DNA from: DAIPKP01 sp964539095
GTDB lineage: Bacteria; Synergistota; Synergistia; Synergistales; Aminiphilaceae
Direction of reading: 5' to 3'
Assembly: GCA_964539095.1 (NCBI GenBank)
Contig: CAZIFL010000029.1
Location: 1 to 39,934, forward strand
DNA length: 39,934 nt
The translations under genes were made by a program, and so were the position numbers. The notes under the pieces are model-generated. The model worked only from the letters and a program-made list of their open reading frames with translations. It ran no database searches and was not told the DNA's origin. Positions 7,835 to 15,337 of the stretch are shown one piece after another (the first letter of the stretch is position 1; every line of letters starts with the position of its first letter).

Positions 7835-10372
7835 ATGATGCGAAAGGAACATTCTGGATGGTGCTGCATGCAACGTCTCTGTGTTTTTTTTCTTGCCCTT
7901 CTCTGTTGCTGGGAATCGGGGTTCTGCGACCTCTCCTCCGCCTCGGGAGAGGCACAAACCGTACGGGTAGCCCTTTACGAGGGGAGGCCCAACCTCTTTA
8001 CGGATGCATCCGGCAATGCAGCGGGTTTTTTTGCAGACCTTCTTCAGGAGATTGCCTCTCTTGAGGGATGGCAGCTGGAATATGTCCCCGGCACCTGGGC
8101 AGAGGGTCTTGAGCGGCTTCAGCGCGGTGAGGTCGACCTTGTTACCAGCCTTGCCCGGACGGAGGAGAGGGAGAAGATCTACGCCTATGGCGATGTCGCT
8201 GCCTTTTCCGCCTGGACCACCGCCTACGTCTCTCCCAAAAGCTCTATCTACTCCCTTCTCGATCTTCGGGGTAAAAGGGTGGTTCTTCTCGAAGGGTCTG
8301 TACAGCACTCGGGCTTTTGCGACTTTATCCGAGGTTTTGACCTGGAGCTTACGCTTGTTCCGGTCCCCAAAGAGCAGATCGGTTTTGCCATGGTCTCCGG
8401 CGGTGAGGCGGATGCGGTGCTCTCCGTACGTACTACAGGAGAACTCTACCGCTCGCAGTACCATCTCCGAGAGACCGCAGTGATGTTCAACGCCCGTGAG
8501 GCCTACTATGCAGCCCCTTTCGGGGATCCCAAAGATCTTCTCTCTCCTCTGGATGCCCATCTGAAGCGCATGAAAGAAGATCCGGGGTCTGCGTATTACG
8601 ACATTATGTACCGCTGGTTTCCCCAGGAGCCCCAGGGATTTTTCCTCCCTTTCTGGGTTCGGATGTTGCTCTTTGGAGGACTGGCGGTTCTTCTCGGCAG
8701 CCTCGTCATGGTGCTCCTCCTGCGCTGGCAGGTACAGCGGCGTACCGAGGATCTTCGCAAGGCCAAGGAGGCCGTGGAGAGGCAGAACCTCCGGCTTCAG
8801 AAGGAGATTGAGGAGCGGGAGCGTGTGCAAGAGGTTCTGCAGGAGCACGAGGCCCATCTGGAGGATCTCGTCTCGGAACGAACCCGGGAACTTCGAAGGA
8901 TTAACGAAAATCTGCACCAGGAGATCGCCGAGCGGTGCCAAGTGGAGAAGAAACTCTCCTCGAAAAACGAACAGCTCCGGCGGATCAGCGATAATCTGGT
9001 AGAAGGCTTTATCTATCAGGTTGTTCTCCCTCCCCGGGGAGCTTCTCGCCGCTTCCTCTATGCCAGCGCGGGGGTAACCGCCATTCTCGGCATAACACCT
9101 GAGGAACTCTACGCGGATGCCGGGGTGATGTACACAAGAATACATTCCGAGGATCTTCAGGCTTTTCGGGACGAGGAGGAGCGGGTTCTCAAGAGTATGG
9201 AGACCTTTCTCAGGGAGGGGCGATTTTCCCGTTCCGATGGAGAGATTCGATGGTTGCGCCTCTCTTCCATTCCTCACCGGGAGGAGGATGGAAGCATCGT
9301 CTGGGATGGCATCGCCATGGATGTGACGGAGCGCAAGCTTGGGGAGGAGAGAATCCGGGAGGTAGGCCTTTGCGATGCTCTCACAGGGCTCCGGAACCGC
9401 CGTTATTTGGAGGAAAAGATGGAGGAGCTTGATACCCCCGAGGCGCTTCCTCTTACGGTGATCATGGCGGATTCCAATGGGCTCAAACTGGTAAACGACA
9501 CCTACGGCCACGCCGTGGGAGATGAAATGCTCTGTGCGATTGCGGCGATTCTCAAAGAAGTCTGTGAAGAAAAGGGGATTCTCGCCCGATGGGGAGGTGA
9601 CGAGTTTGTTATTTTTCTACCCTGCACAACCTTCGCAGAGGCGGGTAAAATTTCGAGAACCGTTTTTGAACGGTGCCGTTCCACCCTGGTACGGGAAGTC
9701 CCCGTTTCGGTCTCCCTGGGGGTGGCGGAGAAACGCTCGAAAGAGGAGAAGCTCCTTGATATTTTGAGCAGTGCGGAAGACGAAATGTACAAACGCAAGC
9801 TCGGAGAGAGTCGCAGTACGAGGCGAGGTGTGGTGAGTGCTCTTCTCAAGGCTCTGGGGGCCAAGAGCCACGAGACCGAGGAGCATACACGGCGGATGGA
9901 GATGCTGGCTCTGCAGATAGGTGAGAGGGTGGGGCTTCCGGAGTCGGAGCTTAAACGGCTGAGTTTGGTGGTGATTCTGCACGATATCGGCAAAATTCAT
10001 GTGGATGAGGCGATTCTTGGCAAAAGCGGCCCCCTCTCTCCAGAAGAGTGGGAAATTGTTAAAAAACACCCCGAAACAGGCTCTCGTATCGCCCGCTCCA
10101 CCGAAGAGTTTGCCCATGTGGCGGAGGATATTCTCTCGCATCACGAACGCTGGGACGGTACGGGGTATCCCCGGGGCTTGAAGGGGCGGAATATCCCCCT
10201 TCTGGCGCGCATCACCGCTGTGGTGGATGCCTACGATGTGATGACCAACGGAAGGCCGTACAAAGCCCCCCTCTCCCAGGCTGAAGCTCTGGAGGAATGT
10301 CGCCGCTGCTCCGGTACCCAGTTCGACCCCGAGCTGGTGGAGATCTTTCTCGAAATTTCCGCCCCCTTCTAA
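7835..10372 (+). CDS. Periplasmic-sensing PAS-GGDEF-HD-GYP protein
   Basis: An 845-residue membrane sensor with both c-di-GMP synthesis and breakdown domains. In order: signal peptide (about 12-30), a type 3 solute-binding domain (about 35-260) of the kind binding amino acids, a membrane helix at about 271-294, a coiled coil (about 300-380), a PAS domain (about 385-500), GGDEF (about 505-665) with intact RWGGDEF near 586, and HD-GYP (about 668-845) with LHDIGK near 715 and HHERWDGTGYPRG. No RxxD inhibitory site is seen before GGDEF. A second ATG one codon on is equally possible, both after GAGAGGAG. It is monocistronic. The ligand is not known. The binding domain should face the periplasm, and the enzymes the cytoplasm. 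Confidence 0.9.
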   Translation: MMRKEHSGWCCMQRLCVFFLALLCCWESGFCDLSSASGEAQTVRVALYEGRPNLFTDASGNAAGFFADLLQEIASLEGWQLEYVPGTWAEGLERLQRGEVDLVTSLARTEEREKIYAYGDVAAFSAWTTAYVSPKSSIYSLLDLRGKRVVLLEGSVQHSGFCDFIRGFDLELTLVPVPKEQIGFAMVSGGEADAVLSVRTTGELYRSQYHLRETAVMFNAREAYYAAPFGDPKDLLSPLDAHLKRMKEDPGSAYYDIMYRWFPQEPQGFFLPFWVRMLLFGGLAVLLGSLVMVLLLRWQVQRRTEDLRKAKEAVERQNLRLQKEIEERERVQEVLQEHEAHLEDLVSERTRELRRINENLHQEIAERCQVEKKLSSKNEQLRRISDNLVEGFIYQVVLPPRGASRRFLYASAGVTAILGITPEELYADAGVMYTRIHSEDLQAFRDEEERVLKSMETFLREGRFSRSDGEIRWLRLSSIPHREEDGSIVWDGIAMDVTERKLGEERIREVGLCDALTGLRNRRYLEEKMEELDTPEALPLTVIMADSNGLKLVNDTYGHAVGDEMLCAIAAILKEVCEEKGILARWGGDEFVIFLPCTTFAEAGKISRTVFERCRSTLVREVPVSVSLGVAEKRSKEEKLLDILSSAEDEMYKRKLGESRSTRRGVVSALLKALGAKSHETEEHTRRMEMLALQIGERVGLPESELKRLSLVVILHDIGKIHVDEAILGKSGPLSPEEWEIVKKHPETGSRIARSTEEFAHVAEDILSHHERWDGTGYPRGLKGRNIPLLARITAVVDAYDVMTNGRPYKAPLSQAEALEECRRCSGTQFDPELVEIFLEISAPF

Positions 10373-10383
10373 CGGGGAGTCGG

Positions 10384-10431
10384 TTGCTTTTCGGAAGGTG
10401 TGGGGGTATACTAATATGCGTGCGCACGCAT
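10384..10431 (+). promoter_or_regulatory. Promoter and 16-bp palindromic operator of the marR-type gene
   Basis: TTGCTT (10384-10389) and TATACT (10407-10412) are 17 bases apart. Directly downstream, 10416-10431 is a perfect palindrome ATGCGTGC/GCACGCAT covering the expected transcription start. A repressor there would block initiation. Autoregulation by the MarR protein is the simplest reading. Confidence 0.65.
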
Positions 10432-10451
10432 TTGTTTGCCGGGAGGGATCT

Positions 10452-10976
10452 ATGAATAGAGAGTCGGAACTTTTTACACTGCTCCGGAGCATCATTAAAA
10501 AGACTCGGAGGATCCTCGAACGGGAGATAGCTCCCCTGGGTATGGGGCATGCGGAGATGCGGCTTCTCATGATGCTCTACTCCATGGACGGCTGTTCTCA
10601 GGAGGAGCTTGCCTCAAGGATCGAAGTGGATCGCACCAATGTGGGTCGATCTCTCAAAAAGATGGAGGGCCTTGAATATGTCCGAAGGGAACGAGATCCC
10701 GAGGATCGGCGGGGCTACCGGATTTATCTGACTCCTCAGGGATGGGGGCTGCGCCGGAGACTGGAGGGCATTCGGAGTTGCCTGGAGAGAACCATTGCGG
10801 GAGGTGTGGGAGAGGGGGAACTTCTCCTGGTAATAGCGTTGTTGAAGAGGATGGATCGCCAGGTGGACGAAGGCCGTTATCTGGCGGAGAAGGAAAGAGA
10901 CCCCTTCATTTTCGGAGAAGGGTTGCCGGAGAAAGAAGGGAAGACGGAAGGGGCGAAAGGGGATGGATGGGAATAA
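10452..10976 (+). CDS. MarR-family transcriptional regulator
   Basis: A 174-residue MarR-type winged-helix regulator. The core shows EMRLLMMLYSMDGCSQEELASRI, the recognition helix region DRTNVGRSLKKMEGLEYV, and the wing RERDPEDRRGYRIYLTPQG with the characteristic D-x-R-R motif. The C-terminal 25 residues are charged and low-complexity. A longer frame begins at 10398, but the ATG at 10452 follows GGGAGG and the longer version would cover the operator. The methyltransferase gene starts within its last codons, so the two are co-expressed. MarR proteins sense small aromatic or oxidising compounds; the ligand here is unknown. Confidence 0.9.
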   Translation: MNRESELFTLLRSIIKKTRRILEREIAPLGMGHAEMRLLMMLYSMDGCSQEELASRIEVDRTNVGRSLKKMEGLEYVRRERDPEDRRGYRIYLTPQGWGLRRRLEGIRSCLERTIAGGVGEGELLLVIALLKRMDRQVDEGRYLAEKERDPFIFGEGLPEKEGKTEGAKGDGWE

Positions 10977-11595
10977 CTGGAGAGAGGAAAAAGGAATCTC
11001 TTCTCCCGGACAACACGGTCTTTCCTGTTCCCGGGGGAAACTTCACCGGGGCGGAAAAAGCAGTTTCGGCATGCATGATGCGCCCCGAATTTTTCGGGAG
11101 ATAGACCTTCGGGAAGGAGAAACCTTCCTGGATCTCGGATGTGGTCCCGGGGATTATTCCTTTTACGCTTCGGAAATTGTAGGATCTCGGGGAATGGTGT
11201 ATGCCCTGGATCGGTCGGAAGAATGCCTAGAGAGCCTTCGGGAAAGGGCCCGGGGGATGGAAAATATCCGGGGTATTCACGGGGATTTGCGTCATCCTCT
11301 TCCCCTGGAAGAGGAATCTGCGGATTGTGTTTTTCTTGCCACGGTGCTTCACGGCATGGATCTTGCCCAAGATGGAGATGCTCTTTTCCGGGAAATTCGG
11401 AGAGTTCTTACCCCCCGAGGACGCCTGATAATCGTGGAGTGTGCGAAAAAACGAACTACCTTCGGCCCCCCGGAGGAGAGGCGCCTCGCTCCGGAATTTT
11501 TGGAGGAGTTCTCTTCCTCCCGAGGGTTTAAAAGGAAAAAATACCTGGATCTCGGACATACCTATATGATAGAGTTCCTTCGGGAGATGTCCTGA
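10963..11595 (+). CDS. Class I SAM-dependent methyltransferase
   Basis: A 210-residue UbiE-like methyltransferase. Motif I is FLDLGCGPGDYS, then VYALDRSEECL for the acidic residue binding the SAM ribose, GDLRHPLPLEEESADCVFLATVLHG for the middle motifs, and LTPRGRLIIVE for the post-motif strand. The substrate is not evident. The first 35 residues are poorly conserved and rich in Ser and Gly, so a later start is possible, but the ATG at 10963 follows AAAGGGG and overlaps the marR-type gene. Overlap with that regulator suggests the methyltransferase is the regulated activity, perhaps detoxifying or modifying what the regulator senses. Confidence 0.85.
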   Translation: MDGNNWREEKGISSPGQHGLSCSRGKLHRGGKSSFGMHDAPRIFREIDLREGETFLDLGCGPGDYSFYASEIVGSRGMVYALDRSEECLESLRERARGMENIRGIHGDLRHPLPLEEESADCVFLATVLHGMDLAQDGDALFREIRRVLTPRGRLIIVECAKKRTTFGPPEERRLAPEFLEEFSSSRGFKRKKYLDLGHTYMIEFLREMS

Positions 11596-11633
11596 ATAGT
11601 TCCCAAAACCCGAAAAGGAGACTCGTAAATCTT

Positions 11634-12263
11634 ATGGAAAGCTATTCTGGTAAGCGACATGGAACCATTGACACGGTGATTTTTGATGTTGGAGGGGTTC
11701 TTCTGGATTGGAACCCCCGAAAACGGCTTCTGGAACGCACAAAAGACCCTCATGTGGCGGACCTCTTTATGGAGCGGGTATTCCTCTCCCCCCACTGGAA
11801 CGATCTCGACCGAGGAACCCTTTCTCTTGGCGAGGGGGGGCGATTTTTCCGGGAAAAGATAGCCCCTCACGAAGAGCTTTTCGATGCCTTCTGGCCGGGA
11901 CTCTTCGACATCCTTACCCCTCTGGAGGAGAATGTGCGCCTTCTCCAGGAGCTTCATCGTAGGGGGTACCGCCTCCTTCTTCTCTCCAACTTCATCGAGG
12001 AGGGGTATCATTACGTGCGCTCCAAATACGACTTTTTCTCCCTCTTTGAGGGAGGGGTTATCTCGTGGGAGATCCGGGCGCTCAAGCCGGAGCCCGAGAT
12101 ATACGACACCCTCATCGAACGCTACGGTCTCACCCCCTCCCGATCGCTTTTCATCGACGACCGGGAGGATAACGTTGCAGGGGCCCGGGAGAGGGGGCTT
12201 CAGGCTCTGCATCATGCTCCCGGGGCTTCTCTGGAGGAGCAGGTTCATTTTCTTCTTCCGTAG
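11634..12263 (+). CDS. HAD-family hydrolase, YihX-like
   Basis: A 209-residue haloacid dehalogenase-superfamily phosphatase. Motif I is FDVGGVLLDW, where the second Asp of DxD is glycine, as in YihX-type and similar HAD-IA members. Motif II is LLLLSNF, motif III the Lys in RALKPEPEIY, and motif IV LFIDDREDNVAGA. A helical cap lies between motifs I and II. YihX removes phosphate from glucose-1-phosphate, and the next operon makes trehalose, so a sugar phosphate substrate is a fair guess but no more. An AAAGGAG lies 13 bases before the ATG, a long spacing. It lies 38 bases after the methyltransferase gene and may share its transcript. Confidence 0.85.
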   Translation: MESYSGKRHGTIDTVIFDVGGVLLDWNPRKRLLERTKDPHVADLFMERVFLSPHWNDLDRGTLSLGEGGRFFREKIAPHEELFDAFWPGLFDILTPLEENVRLLQELHRRGYRLLLLSNFIEEGYHYVRSKYDFFSLFEGGVISWEIRALKPEPEIYDTLIERYGLTPSRSLFIDDREDNVAGARERGLQALHHAPGASLEEQVHFLLP

Positions 12264-12337
12264 GAACGGTTCGGGGGTCTTCTAAAGATTTCCAGAAGAC
12301 GCTTCTGTGAGTCTTTCAAAGAGCGTAGATGCTGCCG

Positions 12338-12388
12338 CTCCGGGGATCGAATTGCGTACGCAAATAGTGCGCAATTCGATCCCCGGAG
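12338..12388 (+). terminator. Long 19-bp hairpin, probable terminator
   Basis: A perfect 19-bp stem (12338-12356 with 12370-12388) around a 13-base loop, followed by TGTTTT. The left arm plus loop contains its own 12-bp palindrome, TTGCGTACGCAA, so two foldings compete. It most likely ends transcription of the HAD gene. A smaller hairpin, GTCTTCT/AGAAGAC, lies shortly after the HAD stop. Confidence 0.6.
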
Positions 12389-12646
12389 TGTTTTATGGTA
12401 TACTGTAAGAGAGTTGTTCTTCTATAACGGCTGTAATGCTTTTCCCCTTACGTTCCTCCAGCAGGAAAACGGCAGTTCTTCACATACACTTCGACGGTGT
12501 GCCAGACACTTTTTCCATGATCCAATGCCTTCGAGGATTTCTTCAGGCCTCCTGAATGCTGGGGTGTTCCTTCTGCATAGCAGCGCTTCAGAGAGAAGAA
12601 GAGAAATCGCTACACCTTACCATGTCCATAAGAGGAGGGATATGTT
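12389..12646 (+). promoter_or_regulatory. Probable promoter and long leader of the trehalose operon
   Basis: TATACT at 12399-12404 is a good -10 box, and TTCGAT at 12375-12380, inside the hairpin's right arm, is a weak -35 at 18 bases. This would leave a leader of about 235 bases with no recognisable gene or riboswitch before the ribosome site GAGGAGG at about 12631. Confidence 0.4.
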
Positions 12647-13315
12647 ATGGAACATACCTTATTTTCGTTGCGTTCCTGCGAGCTTCTGGCCTTGAGTACG
12701 GGTATCAAGGCCCGGACGCTTCAGGAGCTACGGGATGCTCTGGGAACTGTTCCCGCCAGCAGCCTGCACTATCACTTCTGGGGGCGTCTCATGCGCCCTC
12801 AGATAGGAGAGTCCGAGTACAACAATGACTTCGCCTGGTGGGCAGGAGATTCTCTTGGAGAGAAGGCTCTTGCCGAACGCCTCAGCGTGATGAACCCCGG
12901 AGATTATGCCAGTCTTGAGGATCTTCGAGAGGATATGATAGCTCTTCTGGAAGACCGGATGGATGAGGGGGATTTTTTAAGTTGGGCCCGTTCTTCCTAC
13001 CCCTTTTTTTTCACAAGGGCTCAGATGCTGGTCTTCGATACGGGGGTCTTTGCAAGCCGTCCGGAAGATCTGGGAGATGCCCTGAAGCAGGTCCCCTATA
13101 GCTCGGTCTTTTACCATTTTCTTGATGCCCGACGGCGCACCCCCGAGAGGGAAGATGATTTCTGCTACTGGCTCTCCCAGTTTGGGGAGGAGGCAGAGCC
13201 TCTGCGACGGGAGCTGCAGAACCTGGATCCCCATCTGCTCTCGCTGGAGGAGCTTCAGAAAGCCATTCTCTCTATCGTGGAGCGTCACCAGATGCGGGGA
13301 GGTGAGAAGGCATGA
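12647..13315 (+). CDS. DUF5752-type protein of the trehalose operon
   Basis: A 222-residue soluble protein matching what I know of DUF5752, seen beside trehalose glycosyltransferase genes, with no proven role. The protein is two copies of one unit. SSLHYHFWGRL, NDFAWWAGDSLGEKAL and YASLEDLREDMIALLE in the first half line up with SSVFYHFLDAR, DDFCYWLSQFGEEAEPL and LSLEELQKAILSIVE in the second. No enzyme motif, signal peptide or membrane helix is visible. Start ATG follows GAGGAGG. Its stop overlaps the treT start in an ATGA, so a tight functional link with TreT is likely, perhaps as a partner or stability factor. Confidence 0.75.
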   Translation: MEHTLFSLRSCELLALSTGIKARTLQELRDALGTVPASSLHYHFWGRLMRPQIGESEYNNDFAWWAGDSLGEKALAERLSVMNPGDYASLEDLREDMIALLEDRMDEGDFLSWARSSYPFFFTRAQMLVFDTGVFASRPEDLGDALKQVPYSSVFYHFLDARRRTPEREDDFCYWLSQFGEEAEPLRRELQNLDPHLLSLEELQKAILSIVERHQMRGGEKA

Positions 13316-14559
13316 CCCTTCATATCCGAGATTACGAAAACATTGTGGGAGAGGCTACTCTCCGGCAGATAGAACAGCTCGGCTCGCGACTCAAAGGAAG
13401 CCGGGTGGTGCACGTGAACTCCACCAAGCAGGGGGGAGGGGTGGCGGAGATTCTGCACCGCATGGTTCCTCTTATGCAGGATCTTGGCATTGAGACCTCC
13501 TGGGAGGTGGTGACGGGGCCGGAAGAGTTTTTCCAGGCCACCAAGATTATCCACAACTCTCTTCAGGGCTTTCCGGATGTTCTCACTCCGGCACTGCAGC
13601 AGGTCTATCAGGAGACCAGCGAGGAGAACGCTGCCCGGCTTCGGGAGAATCTGGAAAATGCGGATTTCGTGATCATCCACGATCCTCAGCCCGCGGGGTT
13701 GTTGGATCTCTGCCCGAACCGCCGGGGAAAGTGGATATGGCGCTGCCACATCGACGTGAGCACCCCCAACCGCAACACCTGGCGTTTCATCCGGGATCGG
13801 GTGAAAAACTACGATGCCAGCATCTTCTCTCTGGCGGACTTTGCCCAGCCTCTGCCGCACCCCCAGTACCTTATCCCCCCGAGCATCGACCCCTTGAGCC
13901 AGAAAAACCGGGATATGCCGGAAGATCTGGTGCGTAAAACCCTGGTGGAGTACGGCATCGACCCCGAGCGTCCCATGGCGCTTCAGGTCTCACGGTTCGA
14001 TAAATTCAAGGATCCCGTGGGGGTGATTCGGGCCTTCCAGATCTGCGCCAAGCGGCAGGATCTGCAGCTTGTTCTTGCGGGAGGGGGGGCTTCGGACGAC
14101 CCCGAAGGGGAGATGGTGCTCCGGGAGGTGCGGCAGGCCGCAATGGCACTGGAGGATGTGCATGTGCTGGTGCTCCCCTCGGATGCCCACAAGGTGATCA
14201 ACTGCCTGCAGCGGGGAGCTTCCGTGGTGCTGCAAAAATCCCTCAAGGAGGGGTTCGGCCTCACCGTCACCGAGGCCATGTGGAAGGGGCGCCCCGTCAT
14301 CGGAGGAGATGTGGGAGGGATTCGGCTTCAGGTGATCGACCGGTATAACGGTTTCCGGGTGCGCACCCCCGAGGGGGCGGCGCTACGGATGCGCTACCTC
14401 CTGCAGCATCGGGAGAAGGCGGAGCGCATGGGAGAGAACGCCCGAGCCTATGCCCGGCAGAACTTCCTCATCACCGGACAGCTTCGAAGTGTGCTGGCCC
14501 TTCTGGAAGTTTCCCGGCACGAGGAGGAGCGGGAACGGTTGGAGGTCTTCCTCTCGTGA
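13312..14559 (+). CDS. treT: Trehalose glycosyltransferring synthase, TreT type
   Basis: A 415-residue GT4-family glycosyltransferase of the TreT kind, which makes trehalose reversibly from nucleoside diphosphate glucose and glucose in one step. Visible are the N-terminal VVHVNSTKQGGGVAEILHRMVPL loop, the IHDPQPAGL segment, WRCHIDVSTPN, and the C-terminal GT-B nucleotide-sugar site with QVSRFDKFKDPVGVI, LAGGGASDDPEG and the acidic E-x7-E motif KEGFGLTVTEAMWKGRPVIGG. TreT is best known from thermophilic archaea and bacteria. It overlaps both its neighbours by four bases, and the next gene's GTG start shares its stop. Donor preference cannot be read from sequence. Confidence 0.85.
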   Translation: MTLHIRDYENIVGEATLRQIEQLGSRLKGSRVVHVNSTKQGGGVAEILHRMVPLMQDLGIETSWEVVTGPEEFFQATKIIHNSLQGFPDVLTPALQQVYQETSEENAARLRENLENADFVIIHDPQPAGLLDLCPNRRGKWIWRCHIDVSTPNRNTWRFIRDRVKNYDASIFSLADFAQPLPHPQYLIPPSIDPLSQKNRDMPEDLVRKTLVEYGIDPERPMALQVSRFDKFKDPVGVIRAFQICAKRQDLQLVLAGGGASDDPEGEMVLREVRQAAMALEDVHVLVLPSDAHKVINCLQRGASVVLQKSLKEGFGLTVTEAMWKGRPVIGGDVGGIRLQVIDRYNGFRVRTPEGAALRMRYLLQHREKAERMGENARAYARQNFLITGQLRSVLALLEVSRHEEERERLEVFLS

Positions 14560-15335
14560 CCATCCCATGTATGGCTCCTCTTGAGCGGGCCTTTCGGGCC
14601 TACGGGGAGGAGCGGATCCTCTTTTTCGATTACGATGGTACCCTTGCCCCCTTTCAGGAGGATCGTTCCCGAGCCTACCCCTACGAGGGGGTTCGGGAGC
14701 GCCTGGAAGAGCTGCATCGGCGAGGTGTGGAGCTAGTTTTTGTCACCGGGCGTAACCCTCGGGAGATACCGGATTTTTTACAGCTCCCCTTTCCCGTGGA
14801 GGTCTGGGGAGCCCACGGGGGTGAGCGTCTTACCCTCTCCGGGGAGGTGGAGGCTCTCCCCCTCCCCCCGGAACAGAGTAACTTTTTTCGCACCGTGGGA
14901 GAAGCCATGGAGAAGATCCATCCCTCTCTGGTGGAGTACAAGACCTTCAGTGTGGCCTTTCATCTGCGGCCTCTCAAAAATGAGGAGGAGCGGCGAAACT
15001 TTCGCGGGTCTCTGGAGAGGTTCGATGCCTCCGCACAAGAGGCGGGGGTACACAAGGCCTTTTTCGATGGAGGCATAGAGTACCGAAGCCCCCTCACGGG
15101 AAAGGACAAGGCTTTGAATAAGGTTCTGGAGGGGAGAAAGCCTCCCTTTTTCGCCGCCTATTTCGGGGATGATACCACCGATGAAGATGCCTTCGATGCT
15201 CTCCGGGGACGAGGAGTCTCCTTTCTCGTCCGCTCCCGGTGGCGTCCCACAGGAGCGGAGTGCTGGCTTACTCCTCCGGAGGAGCTTTGTGCTCTTTTGG
15301 ATTGTTTCGTTCTGTGGACAGAGAAGAGGTGGTAG
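14556..15335 (+). CDS. otsB: Trehalose-6-phosphate phosphatase
   Basis: A 259-residue HAD phosphatase that dephosphorylates trehalose-6-phosphate. Motif I is LFFDYDGTLAPF, followed by FVTGRN, the family's WGAHGG segment, EYKTFSVAFHLR, the KDKALN lysine region, and YFGDDTTDEDAF for the last acidic motif. Length is typical. The likely start is GTG at 14556 overlapping the treT stop, with GGAGG about 11 bases upstream; ATG five codons later is an alternative. The otsA start follows two bases after the stop, so OtsB and OtsA are made together. Confidence 0.93.
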   Translation: MTIPCMAPLERAFRAYGEERILFFDYDGTLAPFQEDRSRAYPYEGVRERLEELHRRGVELVFVTGRNPREIPDFLQLPFPVEVWGAHGGERLTLSGEVEALPLPPEQSNFFRTVGEAMEKIHPSLVEYKTFSVAFHLRPLKNEEERRNFRGSLERFDASAQEAGVHKAFFDGGIEYRSPLTGKDKALNKVLEGRKPPFFAAYFGDDTTDEDAFDALRGRGVSFLVRSRWRPTGAECWLTPPEELCALLDCFVLWTEKRW

Positions 15336-15337
15336 AC

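Noticed and set aside
7754..9511. Long minus-strand reading frame (585 codons) opposite the GGDEF-HD-GYP gene
   Set aside because: The plus strand encodes a protein with a signal peptide and several intact known domains over the same bases, and the minus translation resembles no family. It is a shadow frame of a GC-rich gene.
12389..12646. Riboswitch in the trehalose operon leader
   Set aside because: No conserved riboswitch core could be recognised by eye; no alternative hairpin next to the ribosome site was found.
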